This document shows positions 49,301-61,593 of a stretch of 62,000 bases of DNA, in pieces (the first letter of the stretch is position 1; each line of letters opens with the position of its first letter). The DNA is from Glandiceps talaboti. Its lineage: Eukaryota > Hemichordata > Enteropneusta > Spengelidae. The notes under the pieces were generated by a model. It saw only the letters and a list, made by a program, of their open reading frames with translations. It made no database searches and had not been told where the DNA came from. The DNA is taken from contig NC_135552.1 of the NCBI RefSeq assembly GCF_964340395.1, forward strand, positions 4,024,701 through 4,086,700, in the 5' to 3' direction. The translations under genes were made by a program, and so were the position numbers.

Positions 49301-52300
49301 TGTATGATCTTTGACCCCAAAGTTTCCAAATTACCCATTTCACATTTTTCTGGGATTTCTGAAACACATTCTATGCAGGTTGTGTATTTCCAAATATCTC
49401 CAAGACTTTTCAGTCCTATTTTCTGGCAGAATATAGACATTTGACCCTTAAATTCTGGCTGAATTGTAGACTTTGGACAGCTAGGTTTTTAATATTATAG
49501 AGTGTGTGCATGTAATTTTACCCATTACCCAGCAATATAACAACCCCCTTCCCCTCGGGTGAAAGTCAGTCAGAGATTGAAACTGTCAAAGATTCATGCC
49601 ATTTTATACTAAGTCTACACAGTTGGCAGTGGTACCTCAATGCCTACATCTCCGTTTAGGTTGGAGTTTTTCTAGTCTAGAGGCTATCCATTGGGTTTGA
49701 TCAAATCTGAATATGTCTTTACCCAGCGGCAGGTTAGAGATGAATAGATACTACATTGGCATCCAGACTAAAGTTTTTCTGATGTGTATGTACTATCTCA
49801 GACCATTTTATAGTGGTCTGAGGTACTATGTAGTAACATGGCAGTATATGGGTGATACTTCCATGGCAGTAATAAAAAGTATACACCTAAGACAGTGTTT
49901 ACGAGATTACTGAACATTGTGGATTTTTTAAAAAAAATATTTGACTGTGAGTAGAATGCTAGAAACTAAGAGTATTGATAATTATATAATGATACTGTGG
50001 TACATATACATGAATAGTTTGGGGTAAAAGATTTATGAAGAGTGAACTTATTGTTATTGGAAGACAATAATTATGTAATTTGCATGTCAATACTGACTTT
50101 TACTGTGTATTGTTTAATGAGGTGTGAAATAGGCACCATAGACCATCCACCAACTTTTTATGGCTGTTCTATCATAGACAGTGGAGGGTTCTATGTCTAT
50201 GTCTATGGTTCTATGTCGGCACCAAATCAGTCACTTAGGCCTCAGACCACTATAGAATTGTCTGAGCTTTGGGCACAGTCCATGGACAACTATAACTTGG
50301 GTCAGTTACCTCCAGGTATCCAATATTTACATTTTCTGGTACATAAATCAACAACACTATTTGTTTATAGTTATCAGGAATTTGTTCAGACTTTAGGTGA
50401 GAAATTATCACCCACACACAAATCGAACTGTGCTTCAGGTTTACACGACTGGCCAAGCATAGACCATGGATCTATTATAATATGGTCTATGCTCCAAGTG
50501 TTATCATGGATCTTTTATGTCAATGATAGATCCATGACCATAGACAGCAGAGTGCTTTTTATCATTGTTTATTTAGAGTCTAGGTGTGTCAATTTCACAC
50601 CTCATTAACCAATACACTGTAACAAGTCGGTATTGACATTGTAAATTATATATTGGTGTTTTTTCAAAAACAAATTAGTTCTTTTACCCCAAGTTTCAGG
50701 ACAAGAAGTGTCTTTCTTGTTCAAAACCACCAGACTATTGTCTATTGTCCATACAAGAATAAACCTAACACCTAATCTAACCTTATTACAGGTCATTTCT
50801 GTGGCATATTAAAGCAAAAAGTGGCCACAACAAAAGTACAACACCTAGTAATCATTCATTAAGTGTTTCCATTGTTATTGTCCATTTGGGACAAACAAGT
50901 GACATAGTCATTAAATTAGATTACTTGTAAATTTCTTGTACCAGTCACTATTATAGTCCCCCCCCCTTATACCTCCATTCTCCATGCTATAACCATGGAT
51001 CTATTACTAGTATTGAGATAATAGATCCATGCTATGATAATAGATTATTGAGATAATAGATCCATTGAGATAATAGATCCATGCTATGATAATAGATTAT
51101 TGAGATAATAGATCAATGCTATAATTATCAGCCTAGACTGACACCAGTCATTTGGCAGATCTTTTAAGTGTCATATTTTACATATGTTTTGAGTTTGGTA
51201 TTCTCTTAGGGTTTTTTAAAGGAAAGGTCACCAACTTTTATCATTTATTTCCCCAAATAGTCTCCTGATTGCTCTATGTAGTCGCCAGGCTGTTTCACAA
51301 TAACCTTACCTTACATAACCTTACGTATCTTTATGACTGCAGGCTTCTGCCTCTATGGTCAGCTCAGTTCCATCTGCATTCTTGGTTAGCTCTCTAATGT
51401 TCCTGGATATATGTTCTTTATAGTTGTAAATAATGTCCTGTTCTTTCCAATATTGATCTAGACAGTTTTTGAAAGTATTTAGAGTGGACGCATTTACTAT
51501 GATTGATGGAAGATTATTCCAAATCCTTAAAACTATGGTTTGAAATGTATGTTTTCTTAAGTTCAGGTTGCTGTGTTCTTGATATAGCTGTTTGTTGTGA
51601 CCCCCTGAGCCTGGTTCTTGTTGAAGAATCTGCCTTGAGTTTTAGAAAGTTCTCTATTTCAATGTCATATATTCTATGCAATATTTTAAACAACTCAATC
51701 ATATCACCACATAATCTCCTATATGTGAGAGTTTGTAAATTCAGTTTCTTTAACTTTTCTTGATATGATAATTCTTGAACTCAGTCAGGTTATCATTTTA
51801 CACAAAAGAGTACAGTTGTATTTTAGTTTGTTTAAGTATTGTTTATCAAATAAAGAATTAAGAAAGTCCAGAGACTATGTCTACCATCACTCTAGAAATT
51901 TGCAGACAGGAAAATAAAATCAAAGTTTACAACATACTGGTTTGTGTGCATGTACATGTAAGTATGAAATGATGGAGCTGTCATGCCACAGGTTCATTCT
52001 TACATGTAACCACAGACTTCTTTGTCTGTGATGTAATGCTGTAGTTCCTTCTTCTAAATACATTGAAACACAGAGAAGGTAGAAATTTCTTCCTTGTCTC
52101 TGATTGAAGGGACAGGGTTTCAATCCTAGTTTCTTGCATTATCTTATCAGTGGAGCTATGTGAATAGGATTACCCTTTATTTTGCTCCAGACCAACTTTT
52201 TGTATAGTTTTGCATGATATTGATAACAGTTACTGTCATTGTTTTTCTCATCATCTCAATTTTAATCCCAATCTGTAATTAGCCTGTGATCTCTAATCTT

Positions 52301-53956
52301 TTCCAGATTTATTCAGTAACCCACTAGCTCAAGAGAAAGAATACAGACTCTATGTAATTCACCATGTACCTTCAGTTGAACTTTTAGACAGAGCTGGTAA
52401 GTTAATTACTATATGGTAATTTTTTCTAGCGTTATAGACCTTTTCACTTATTTGATAGTTTACCAAGAAAATCAATTAGAATTCGTGTAAATCAAGGTGA
52501 AGTTCAAATTAAAAGAAAATTGAAAGAAAAACTGAAAGAAAAACTGACAAGTATGATATGAACTGACATTATACTTTGGTTTTACTTCCATGGTCTTTGT
52601 GAGCTCATAGACAATGGAGAAGTTTCTTATCCACTGTCAATGATGAGCTTTAGTCTTCATAACAAGTAATTAGCATGACGTCCTCAAGTAGAATCTAACA
52701 TTCCTCTCCGTACCAAAATTGAAATGGTATATAATGCCGTGGTCAGTTGCCGGAAGACATATCAGTTTATAGAGATATAAAGATCCCCATCTTAATTCAT
52801 ACATACATTCATTCATTCATTCAGTCAGTCAGTCAGTCAGTCAGTCAGTCATTAAACTTTAAAGAGCATATCCCAGTTGGCTGAAACTAATCTTCCCTAG
52901 GGCCCTCTGAGAAAAAACACAGACAAGAGATTAAAATACATACCTGATTCATAGGCTTCCATCAAAGCTAATAATAAGATGTGTATGAATTGAATCGTTG
53001 GTTAATGGTGTCAATGTTGAATTGTTTATGATTTGTAAATCAGATACCTGTAGGTATGGCACTTTTTCATTTCCATTTTCACCAACTGTAATCCAGCATT
53101 GTCTATTGTATTCAGTGACAAACTCATGTCTTTTTTATTTCCACCTTTGACAGAGGTTTTGAAAGAAGAACGTGATAAGGCTGGTCAAATCTATGAACAG
53201 GAGTGGGAATTATTAAAAGAGAGTATAGCATTTGGTAGACGATGTGAGGGCCCACCAATCAGAGGAGTTACAATGAGTCCAGACAACAATGACATGGATT
53301 ATGATCCAAGGAGAATCGTTGCCAATAATTTCCACAGGTTAGTGAGGCTAGTGTGAAGTGACTACGTTTGTTTCACCTGAAGCTCTCAGACATCATCAAC
53401 ATATCACATGAAGCCATTTGGTCAAGTGAACTCCTATTGGAGTCACCTGACAGTAGTCAGATAAAGTACCATGCAGAGAGGATGAATAGTGAGTGGCATG
53501 GAAAAATACATGAGTCTATCAAAATTTGAGAACATATCCATCCCTCAATCACGATTGTGGTTACAACCTTCCACGTATAGTCTACTGTAAGGTGACTACA
53601 CTAGGTCACCTAACCAAATGATTTAACATCATTACGCTGAAGACGTCCGAGTGATTCAGATGAAAGCTGCGTAGTCACTTCAAAACTAGATTCCAAAATG
53701 GTAACTTTATCACTACCATCTGTTTTCATGTTATTTGTCCAGTACAAGGATGTCCATTTTATGATAATCTGTTTTTCTTTTCAGTCCACCTCTCCCTAAT
53801 CCAGATGATGCTGTCACTACCAGGGCTATCAAACGTTCTGTTATGCAGTATTCAGTGTTTGATTGGTCACAGATACCAAAGTTTGAAGCCAGACGACAAC
53901 AAGAGCCGACAGAACCACAGCCAATACCACAAGTCATCACTGTTAGATTTAAATGA
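46396..53956 (+). CDS. LRRC72: Leucine-rich repeat protein, LRRC72-like, six exons
   Basis: Exons 46,396-46,443, 46,845-46,918, 47,970-48,235, 52,307-52,396, 53,154-53,337 and 53,785-53,956 join in frame (834 nt, 277 aa), all with GT-AG borders. About residues 55-137 carry four leucine-rich repeats of the short LxxLxLxxNxL type (LKYLWLNGNKL, LAELYLENNQL, LHTIMLQRNQL, LKVLNLFSNPL). They are followed by a cap motif, EYRLYVIHHVPSVELLDR. Residues 140-200 are charged and probably helical (EVLKEERDKAGQIYEQEWELL), and the C-terminus is Pro/Gln-rich. Length and repeat layout agree with vertebrate LRRC72 (just under 290 aa), but I identify it from memory of the family, not a search; other short axoneme-type LRR proteins remain possible. 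Its function is not well established. Intron 3 (4 kb) is full of repeats. Confidence 0.75.
48236..50017. other. LRRC72-like intron 3, 5' part: no exon, T/G-rich repeat-like stretch
   Basis: About 49,160-49,500 carries a T-tract with G-run and recurring TTTGACCC phrases, giving an 85-codon minus-strand frame that I do not accept as a gene. A 15-bp-arm hairpin built on TCAGACCA/TGGTCTGA lies at about 49,793-49,828. Confidence 0.5.
50018..50693. mobile_element. 676-bp inverted-repeat element in LRRC72-like intron 3
   Basis: The left end TTTGGGGTAAAAGA (50,018) and right end TCTTTTACCCCAA are complementary, and similarity of the arms extends about 120 bp (TGTCAATAC-GACTT, GTGTATTG-TTAATGAGGTG). 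The interior holds several small palindromes on CATAGACC/GGTCTATG. The 188-codon plus-strand frame crossing it is not coding-like. A non-autonomous DNA transposon is likely. Confidence 0.75.
50990..51128. repeat. Short tandem repeat, 52-bp period
   Basis: ATTGAGATAATAGATC recurs at 51,012, 51,047, 51,064 and 51,099, giving a 52-bp period with two subunits each. Related ATAGATCCATG phrases occur in the neighbouring inverted-repeat element. Confidence 0.85.
51290..51800 (-). pseudogene. Non-LTR retrotransposon fragment (C-terminal end of ORF2)
   Basis: The minus-strand frame reads LKKLNLQTLTYRRLCGDMIE, then LFKILHRIYDIEIENFLKLK. After a frameshift near 51,570 it continues RKHTFQTIVLRIWNNLPSII, then VNASTLNTFKNCLDQYW. 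This order (RR-RGD-IE-FKI, then RK-F--R---WN-LP--VV-A-----FK--LD-YW) is characteristic of the end of CR1/Jockey-type open reading frames. The 3' side ends in CTTACGTAAGGTTATG-type short repeats. It is inactive. Confidence 0.8.
51801..53153. other. LRRC72-like introns 3-4, remaining part
   Basis: Apart from exon 4 (52,307-52,396) no coding sequence is seen. A short (ATTC)n-(AGTC)n microsatellite lies at about 52,800-52,852. Confidence 0.5.
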
Positions 53957-54453
53957 AGTTGATGATTTTAAAGAAATTAAAACTTTTATAACTGAAGGAC
54001 TAGTATTTTTTGAAAAGGGTTTTGTGTATTTTAAATGAGCTACGCATTAATTTATGCAGTTTTTGAGGTGCAGAGAACGGGTCATTACATGTGTTTTGTC
54101 TATGCAGCCCTCCTTCGCTTTATATCCTATGCATTTGTAAAACTATTATGTGTTCTTCTCAACAACATTTACTGTTACAGAACAACATCCATAACAAAGG
54201 GGATAAAAGTTTTTTTGTCAACATCCATATGATTTCTGAAATTAATGTAATGTAATTATACTTGTATGGTTGGATATATGAAATATTACATTACAATAAT
54301 GTTGATAATTTTACGACATCTTGCTTATATTGGTGGATAATGAGAATATTGAATTATGCTGTTACTACACTATCAAGCTGGTGTATCAGTGTACAATGTA
54401 TAGAGAATGTGTTATGTACTAGCCTGTTTACATCATGATCCATATTTTAGCTT
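53957..54453. other. LRRC72-like 3' flank
   Basis: Likely 3' UTR, AT-rich, no further gene. No canonical AATAAA is obvious in the first 300 bases. Confidence 0.4.
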
Positions 54454-54768
54454 CACTGTCTCACAGACTGCTTGTAAGTTGTATTGCCAACGATGGCAAA
54501 TGATTAATGTTGTTTGATTCACAAATACTCACACTGCTTGGATTGAAAAAAAGAAATGCACTCGAACTGGTGTTAACATACATCAACCTAAATTGATCAT
54601 ATTCAAATAAGGTCAATATGTAAATGTGGCTTTGAGATGAGCTCAAAAGTGGCATAATTTACATATATGTAAATATCCACAAAATAGGCATACTCATAAC
54701 TGCCAATGGGGGCATAGCAAAATTAATCGGTTGCCATTACTAACCTTACAAATGGTTTGTGAGACAGC
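54454..54768. mobile_element. 315-bp MITE-like inverted-repeat element
   Basis: The left end CACTGTCTCACAGACTGCTT and the complement of the right end (GCTGTCTCACAAACCATTTG) match, with similarity through TTGTAAG and GGCAA for about 55 bp. No coding capacity. Confidence 0.75.
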
Positions 54769-54831
54769 AAACACAGATTACTGTTAAAAACCACTTACCA
54801 GCTACTCATTCTACACTCATTTGCAGCCACA

Positions 54832-55509
54832 TTAGGCCTAATAAACAAAATTTTGTGGTTCCGATTATGCTCAATTTTAGAATAGGTGGGGTAGGTAGAT
54901 TTTTTCTTTTCTTTTCTTTTAGGCCACATAAAAAAAAAGTTGTTTGGTTCTGTTTTTCACGCCGACCCTAAACTTTTTTTTTACGTATTTGAGAAAAATA
55001 ATAATAAAATCGCAAAAATCGTGAAGTCTCGCAAGAAATAGTGAGTGCGGACATCAACTTTAAAAGACAATATAAAACTATTCTGTACATCTGATAGGAA
55101 GAAATAAACAACACATAGACCCTTTGGAAAATAATGGAAAACCTGAACTAGACGCTCACACATGAAAAAAAATATAAAATAAAATAAAAAATCTACCTAC
55201 ATATTTTAAAATTGAATGTAATCGGAAGCACAATTTTTTTTTGTGCCTTATGTATATATATATTTTTTCATACGTGTCTAGTTCAGGTAGTTGTCTTTTC
55301 TGTTGTTTTCCGGATGGTCTCTGTGTTATCGGTTTCTTCTCATCACAGCCATTAATGATGTCAGTTTCTGCATCCACTATTTCTTGCGAGACTTCACAAT
55401 ATTTGCGATTAAATTTTTTAAAATTCGAATTCATAAAAAAAAGTTTAGGGTCAGCAGTGAAAAACTAGGTGGGGGTTGGGTAACTGGAACCAATTATTTT
55501 TAGGCCTAA
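54832..55509. mobile_element. 678-bp foldback element bounded by TTAGGCCTAA
   Basis: TTAGGCCTAA stands at both ends (54,832-54,841 and 55,500-55,509). The arms, roughly 300 bp each, are reverse complements, sharing GACCCTAAACTTTTTTTT, GTGAAGTCTCGCAAGAAATA and CCTGAACTAGAC. The left arm has indels relative to the right. A minus-strand frame in the right arm (about 55,230-55,400) is oddly protein-like (VSQEIVDAETDIINGCDEKK) but is broken in the other arm. Confidence 0.85.
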
Positions 55510-57557
55510 TTCGCATTTGTAATAGTACCGATATTGCACCTCCCTGGTGTAATTTTAATTTACAAAGTAAGAATTGTCTATGAAATGACATTGTACTATG
55601 CTAATTCATGTCAAATCATGTTAAATGAATTCTGGAAATCTTATTTGAAACAAAGTATTCACAAAGGTAAGAAATATTCAAATATGAGATTCAACCATTA
55701 TATTGCAGTTACTGTATGGTTTATCATTGTATATATTGAATGTAAATATTTCTTCAAGCAGTTACACATTATGGTTTTATGTTTTATTTTTTTTTAAATA
55801 TATGATATATATCTGGTCTTTCTTGTGGTGTCACTTTTTACTGAAATTGTTTGATGTAAACATGGCAATATGAAAATGACTTTACATGAAATTTCAACAC
55901 ATTCATGTATTGGTTGGTTTTTCTGTTACACATATCTCCTCATATTGGCAATAAATGAACTTGAAGTATTTCATGAATCAATGATTATTATTATTTTATT
56001 ATAGAAGCCAATGACTGCAAGTAGTAGTGTATCCGAGTTAGTCAGGATGCCAAACATGGTCTCTGTGAGTGGAGGTGTAAATCATAACGACACCGTATAG
56101 GAACTAGACTATAGCGTTGTATATCTGGGGTATTTTCCTGAGTTCTAGCAGTGCTCTCTGAGGCCATGCTCTTATGAGCATAGCAAAAGTGCAGCAGAAA
56201 ACATTGCAAGCACGAGTGCAAATATCTGTGTACACTCACACATAAGGGTTATGTTTACATGTACATCCAAAACAGCAAATTCCACAATAAATATAGAGGT
56301 GTGCGAGTTAGCATGCACAGGTCGTTTTTACACTCAGTTGCATACACACATGCAATAGTATTTTCACTATTGCACGGCAGTGGCAGTTCATAGTCCACAC
56401 ATCATTGTAATAATCTATACCAAATGGTGGTTTGTGTGTGAAACACAAGCAAGTACAGATTAAAACAGTACACTGCAAAACAGTTCATTGTTATGAAGTA
56501 CGGTTTTTCATGCGTCTTGGATATGCAATACCCAAATTTCAAACCCACACATCTCATATATAACAATGTAATATTCAGTTAAACTATACACGCAATATTG
56601 CAAATATAATTTTGAAGTTTTTTTATTGGATAAAAGACAGTCACATGGTTTTTTTTAAGTCTAGTTGTTTACACACAGGTTCACACTGGGAAAATGATTG
56701 ATGTAGCAAAAATAAAGGGGTCTGCTTTATGTACAATATAATTACACTTTTATGGAGAGAAAAAACCCAAATTATAAACAAAACAAAAAACATATTTTAG
56801 TACATTGTATTTGAACTCTATGTACAGTGATTGCAATGAGAAAATTTCTTTCAAAGTACATTGTATTTGGATATTTATTAAATGCTGGTAGCTTTTCAAA
56901 TCAACAGCGCCCCCACAGTTCATATGTACTTATCTTTTGTTTGTAAAAGGCTAAATGAGACTGTGATTTGAGATCCACAAAAATCAAGGCACAAGTACAT
57001 AAATTTGCATAGTGCAGTGTATCAGTGATTTGTTATTTGTAATCAATTATTATTTTTTTGTTCAGTTGGAGACCAGTTACCAAACCCCCTGAAAATAAAA
57101 AACCTAAGAAAAATTTTGTGGCAATTTCAACGTCATGATTACGGCAATGTGACATCACATAATTTGTCAATGATTTCAGCAATAATTAGTACTGCCTTTC
57201 TTTTACATGTCAAAGGTCAGGGTCATTACATCATATAATTATAAGTTAAACCAAACTTTCAAGACTGTGACAGGAACATACTACACATGGAAAGAAAAAA
57301 GAAGAAGAAAAATAAAGGCAATTGAATATCAAACAAATAACTTCTGTACATTGGAATTGCACTGAAACTTACAATTTTTCAACCTGTGTTTTTTCATAGT
57401 CCTTTGTTTTTTCAGAAAGCAAACAATATTTCAGTGACTTCAAACAATTAAAATATTGTGAAAGTCTACACCACATTATGATTGTTAAAAAAGAATTGCA
57501 TACAAAAAGGTAAGAAATATCAATGTTTTTAATTTTCTCAGTTCCAGTATGTCCAAA
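55510..57557. other. Intergenic between LRRC72-like and FoxN1/4 genes
   Basis: AT-rich, no supported gene or repeat. TTTATT at about 56,870 and 58,192 could serve as minus-strand AATAAA signals for FoxN1/4. Confidence 0.4.
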
Positions 57558-57701
57558 TCCAGGGTTCATTCAGCTCACATGGCCATGTCATGGGGAATTA
57601 GTGGTCTGCGCTATTCCAGGGTTCATTCAGCTCACCATGAGGAATTAGTGGTCTGCGCTATTCCAGGGTTCATTCAGCTCACATGGGGCATTAGTGGTCT
57701 G
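57558..57701. repeat. Tandem repeat of 47-57 bp, three copies
   Basis: Units start at 57,558, 57,615 and 57,662 with TCCAGGGTTCATTCAGCTCA and end ATTAGTGGTCTG. Differences are small indels near the middle. Confidence 0.9.
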
Positions 57702-58082
57702 GTGGTATATCTGAGTGATAATCAATGACTGCGAAAGGCTAGTTGAAAATCACATTTTTTGTGCATGGCTGACAAATTCGAGTGTCCCTTTTGTTTTTAG
57801 CATGTATTGTCCTTAAATGTAAAACACAAGGGTGTGAGTCGAGTACTATGCATGTACATCACAGAACTGAGAAAATTCCTATAATAGAAATTAATAATAA
57901 AATTTCAATGTTTTTTTAGACCAAACACTGAATACATGCTTTAAGCATACACATTTACACAGCTGTACAAATCGGATAAATCTGAACTTTTCCACGGTTT
58001 CACTTTTAAAGCTAAGCTTTCTTCCATAATCTACTCATTTAGAAAAAAAATACAACCCATCATGTACTCTCTTGTTCAAGAG

Positions 58083-58166
58083 GTCTTCCTCCCCTGTGGA
58101 TACAATGAAATCATCCCACTGCAAAGAAAATAGACTAATACATACTAATACACAGGGGAGGAAGAC
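58083..58166. repeat. Perfect 16-bp inverted repeat with 52-bp spacer
   Basis: GTCTTCCTCCCCTGTG at 58,083-58,098 is exactly complementary to 58,151-58,166. It lies about 0.7 kb past the FoxN1/4 stop, possibly in its 3' UTR. Confidence 0.8.
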
Positions 58167-58809
58167 TACAAAATCAAGCAAATACAGTAGTTTTTATTCT
58201 ACTGCTTTGCCTTCATCCTGTGGCTGCTCCATTTGCAAATGGGGAAACCTTCCAAAATGTTTATATTACACCCTGAATTACTCCACAGTTTAAGAATGGT
58301 CCAGCATGAGCAGAGCAAGTGGGCCATTCCATTGCAGCATAACAGGGTGTAGAAACACCCAAAAGTAACTTACACTGTGGTTTACATGAGTCAAAAAGTT
58401 GCATAGTAACTTCACATTTACAGCAAAGGTTAGACTTACAGTCAGAAATTTCTATCTCTTTGTAACTTACAAGAAAGCTTTAGATAAATAGCCTCTGGCT
58501 TTGAAGAATTTCACACAAATACTGGTATTCTTTGGCAAAAATGCAACTGGGATATTTCAGAATTGGAAGATTTTCCCCCCTTGAGACCTGCAGCCTAAAT
58601 CTAAATACATAGACCTAACCCTAAATAAAGTACATGGCTTAATTTCCTTATAATATACAGGGTCTAAAATCAGACCAGAGTCTAAAATCTTAGCAAAGAC
58701 ACTAGTTAGCAATGGATTGTAGAATTGTGTCTTATGCAATCAAAAGCACACACATGGGGTTCAACAATTCCCAAAGTTCCGAGAAGAGGTCTATCAAAGT
58801 CTAGAGTCA

Positions 58810-61593
58810 CTACATGAAAGCTGAAACTGCCTTTGGTCCTGGACTGCTGAATGTGGAATACTGCGATGTGTCCAATGGTGCATACGCCTGTCTGTCTTGG
58901 GGTGAAGTGTCCAGTAATGGGCTGGTGCTAAAACTCAAGTTTCCATTGGTGGGCAGGTCCAAACTGAATGAGTCGTCCAATCTGAAGTCATCCCATAGTC
59001 CATGCTGTAAAAATGAACAGATTTTACATGAACAAATCTGAACACATATCAAAATTTTAAAAATCTCTCTCATTTTTAAAATTATATAACATGTAAAATT
59101 AGCAATTATGTTATAATACTTTAAACCTATAGTATGAAACACACTCACTTGCTACACGTGTAGCTTAGCCAACCCTGCCAAACAAATGTATACATTGCTA
59201 GTATAACATACATGTAAGCTATCCTTACTAGTACTACACACAAATTAACACACACTTGATGCAAACCTCTCAACTCTTTTAGTTACCACTGGAATATCCC
59301 ACATTATATATATCATTCAATTTATACACACAGCAATGAAACAGGACACGGCTGCTTTCTACAGTTCACCTTCAAAGTAACACTATCAAACTGCAATGTG
59401 GGAGATACTGGTATGATCATTAGGGCCAACAAAATGTTCTTAGTGTCATAGATAAACTGGCATTTGAAACTAGCAATGGGACTTGCTTCATTACCGTGTT
59501 ATAACATATTAGCATGGCTACTGTACATGCAAGTAGTGAGGAATATTCCAATGTCTATACAACTACTACTTGAAAGTTCACACAAAAGTAACATGGACTC
59601 TGTACCTATTTCATTGCTGGGGTATATAGGGATGAAAGTTGTTGAAATGAGTGTGTGACGACAAGTAAGAAGAGGTTGTGGGAGGTGGCCCAGCAGCCTG
59701 TACATGGAAAAGAAAAAGATAAAAAAAAAGAAACAACCACAAATTAGACTACAAAACGACACCAACATGCAAAGAAGGGTTAGAAAAGCATACACAAACA
59801 TTTAACACAAGCCATGACAAAGTTTTATCACACAAGGGAGGTTGCAGCATGCAAATTTACAAGCTACTACAGGGCCAAACACAAGTCACAGAAAAATTCA
59901 AAGAGATGTGTGCATATCATAGGTGTTTTTTATAAAGGATAGTAACAGAGAATACATCTTGGAATTCAAGACACAGAAATGCCACAACAAAACCTGACAA
60001 ATGTACTCCTATTTTTCATAAATGATCTACACTTGTATATCTAGTTGGAGTTTTTCAAAACCAATTCAAAATTGTTACTTGTAAGTATATAACACACATA
60101 TAATTTCTTTCAAGGTATTCATTATAAGGTAATGTTTTTACGACATTGTTGCAACAGAATTAAAATAAGATAATTGTCTATTCTAAACTTTGTAAAACAT
60201 ACTCAAGTACATTTTGAATCATCTTTTGAATAAAATAGGGAAGAGGGACACACTGACAAATAAATTTTCTGTTTTGCAATTTTCAATGACAAGCACCAAA
60301 GTTCAGTAAAAGTTGCATGAAAACATGAGAATTTATTTTTTTAACTGGTGATCATGCTTTGTTAGTAGTTCATGCAGGCATACAGCCAAAAGACATGTCT
60401 ATTCAGTTTATGGAGGCAGTTGGCACAAAACACCTCAAAGAAATTACTAGGTTGGAGGCCTGACACAAAAGTTAGATGAACAACACTTTCACATTCTCAC
60501 AAGCCAAACTATATTTTTCAACTCACGGTTCACAACCCTAGCCACACATAAATAGTATACATGACTTACTAGTATACAACAAGAACACACTTAATCGCTA
60601 GAAACACATACACACACAAAAGCATCATAATATGATATACATTCTAAACCTATACCAGTCCACCTACCTGTAACGAGATATCAGTGAGTTGGGGATCTAA
60701 ATTCACATCCAACAGCTGGGCTTCACCATTGAAGAGGACATCACTGACTGTTTTTGTGGTTATATGATCATCAATGGCTTTGTGAGTGATTTCTGGAATC
60801 CTTGTCTGTTGAACTGGAGGGGAAGGGGAGGGTGGTCTTCCTCTTTCCAATTGGTCTAACTCGTCTGTAAACAATGGTACATCGCAGTTGAATGCATTAT
60901 GTCTAGCAAAACCAGTTCAAAGCAAACGGTCCATTTTTGCATAGGGCGGGTAGTAGGCTAAGAAAAGGTCATGACACTTCCTCAGATATTGTAATATTAA
61001 CAGAACAGTGTAATCATTAAAAAATGCTATTAGTGTTCTGGCATAGGTTTTGGACAATATGCCCAACAATAAATGATAAAATTAAGTTGTGGGTCAAAAT
61101 GATAGAAACTGGATTTTCTTTTTGGCCACAAGAATTTGTGTGTCAATGGCATATTAGATTGGCTTAGTAGGCACATTGGTTTTGGACCATTAGAGACAGT
61201 GGCCATGGCAGGATTAGGGTTAAATCAGGTCAAAACTTAGAAATTTCTGGAAGATTTACCATGGAGCCTAGGTCTCCCCTTATACCTCCATACTCAAAGA
61301 AAGAATCACATATACACATAACAGTAAAGTACTCAAAGTGTTAGCTTTTTCAACAAGATCTTCTGGCAAACAAAGACCACAGAAGCAAGATAATTTCACT
61401 AACCTGGTTTAGCAGAGCTTCTCCTGATAGCTATCGGATCCTTCTTTCTCCATTTCTGTATTTCATCATCCATTTTTGCTGCTTTGTTTGGATTCAAAGC
61501 CCAAAGACAACCTTTTCTTGTACTGCCACCACTAGAGGGCTTCTCAATCTTTTCAAAACACTTGTTCAATGACAGGTTGTGCCTCACAGAATT
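58810..61593 (-). CDS. FoxN1/4: Forkhead transcription factor FoxN1/4, 3' half (partial)
   Basis: Minus-strand exons 61,593-61,404, 60,864-60,668 and 59,004-58,810 join with consistent phases (0, 1, 0). The first exon begins at [15 protein letters not shown], the recognition helix H3, and continues through the wing with GCLWALNP and [13 protein letters not shown]. This signature, with KPDELDQLE after it, is that of FOXN1/FOXN4 rather than FOXN2/3. The last exons read [18 protein letters not shown], then DDSFSLD, matching the layout of the acidic C-terminal activation region of vertebrate FOXN4 (ALQGNLWEEM). Forkhead helices H1-H2 and the N-terminus lie beyond 62,000. Vertebrate relatives control thymic epithelium, multiciliated cells and retinal progenitors; the role here is unknown. 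A candidate alternative terminal exon lies in the last intron. Confidence 0.93.
59611..59697 (-). CDS. FoxN1/4: Candidate alternative C-terminal exon of FoxN1/4
   Basis: Inside the last FoxN1/4 intron, after a polypyrimidine stretch and acceptor (TTTTCCATGTACAG), a phase-0 frame reads [20 protein letters not shown], then FHPYIPQQ and a TGA. It could follow ...DISLQ from the 60,668 exon and replace the HGLWDDF acidic end by 28 residues. The donor further on (ATAG then GTACAG) would break the frame if used as an internal exon. Support is composition, phase and splice site only. Confidence 0.45.
   Translation of the reverse strand, partial: AAGPPPTTSSYLSSHTHFNNFHPYIPQQ

Noticed and set aside
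49183-49440. 85-codon minus-strand frame (MSIFCQKIGLK...)
   Set aside because: Composed of recurring TTTGACCC-type phrases in an intron; no start context, splice partner or family.
50042-50608. 188-codon plus-strand frame
   Set aside because: Lies wholly inside an inverted-repeat element within an LRRC72-like intron and reads through its palindromes; no family resemblance.
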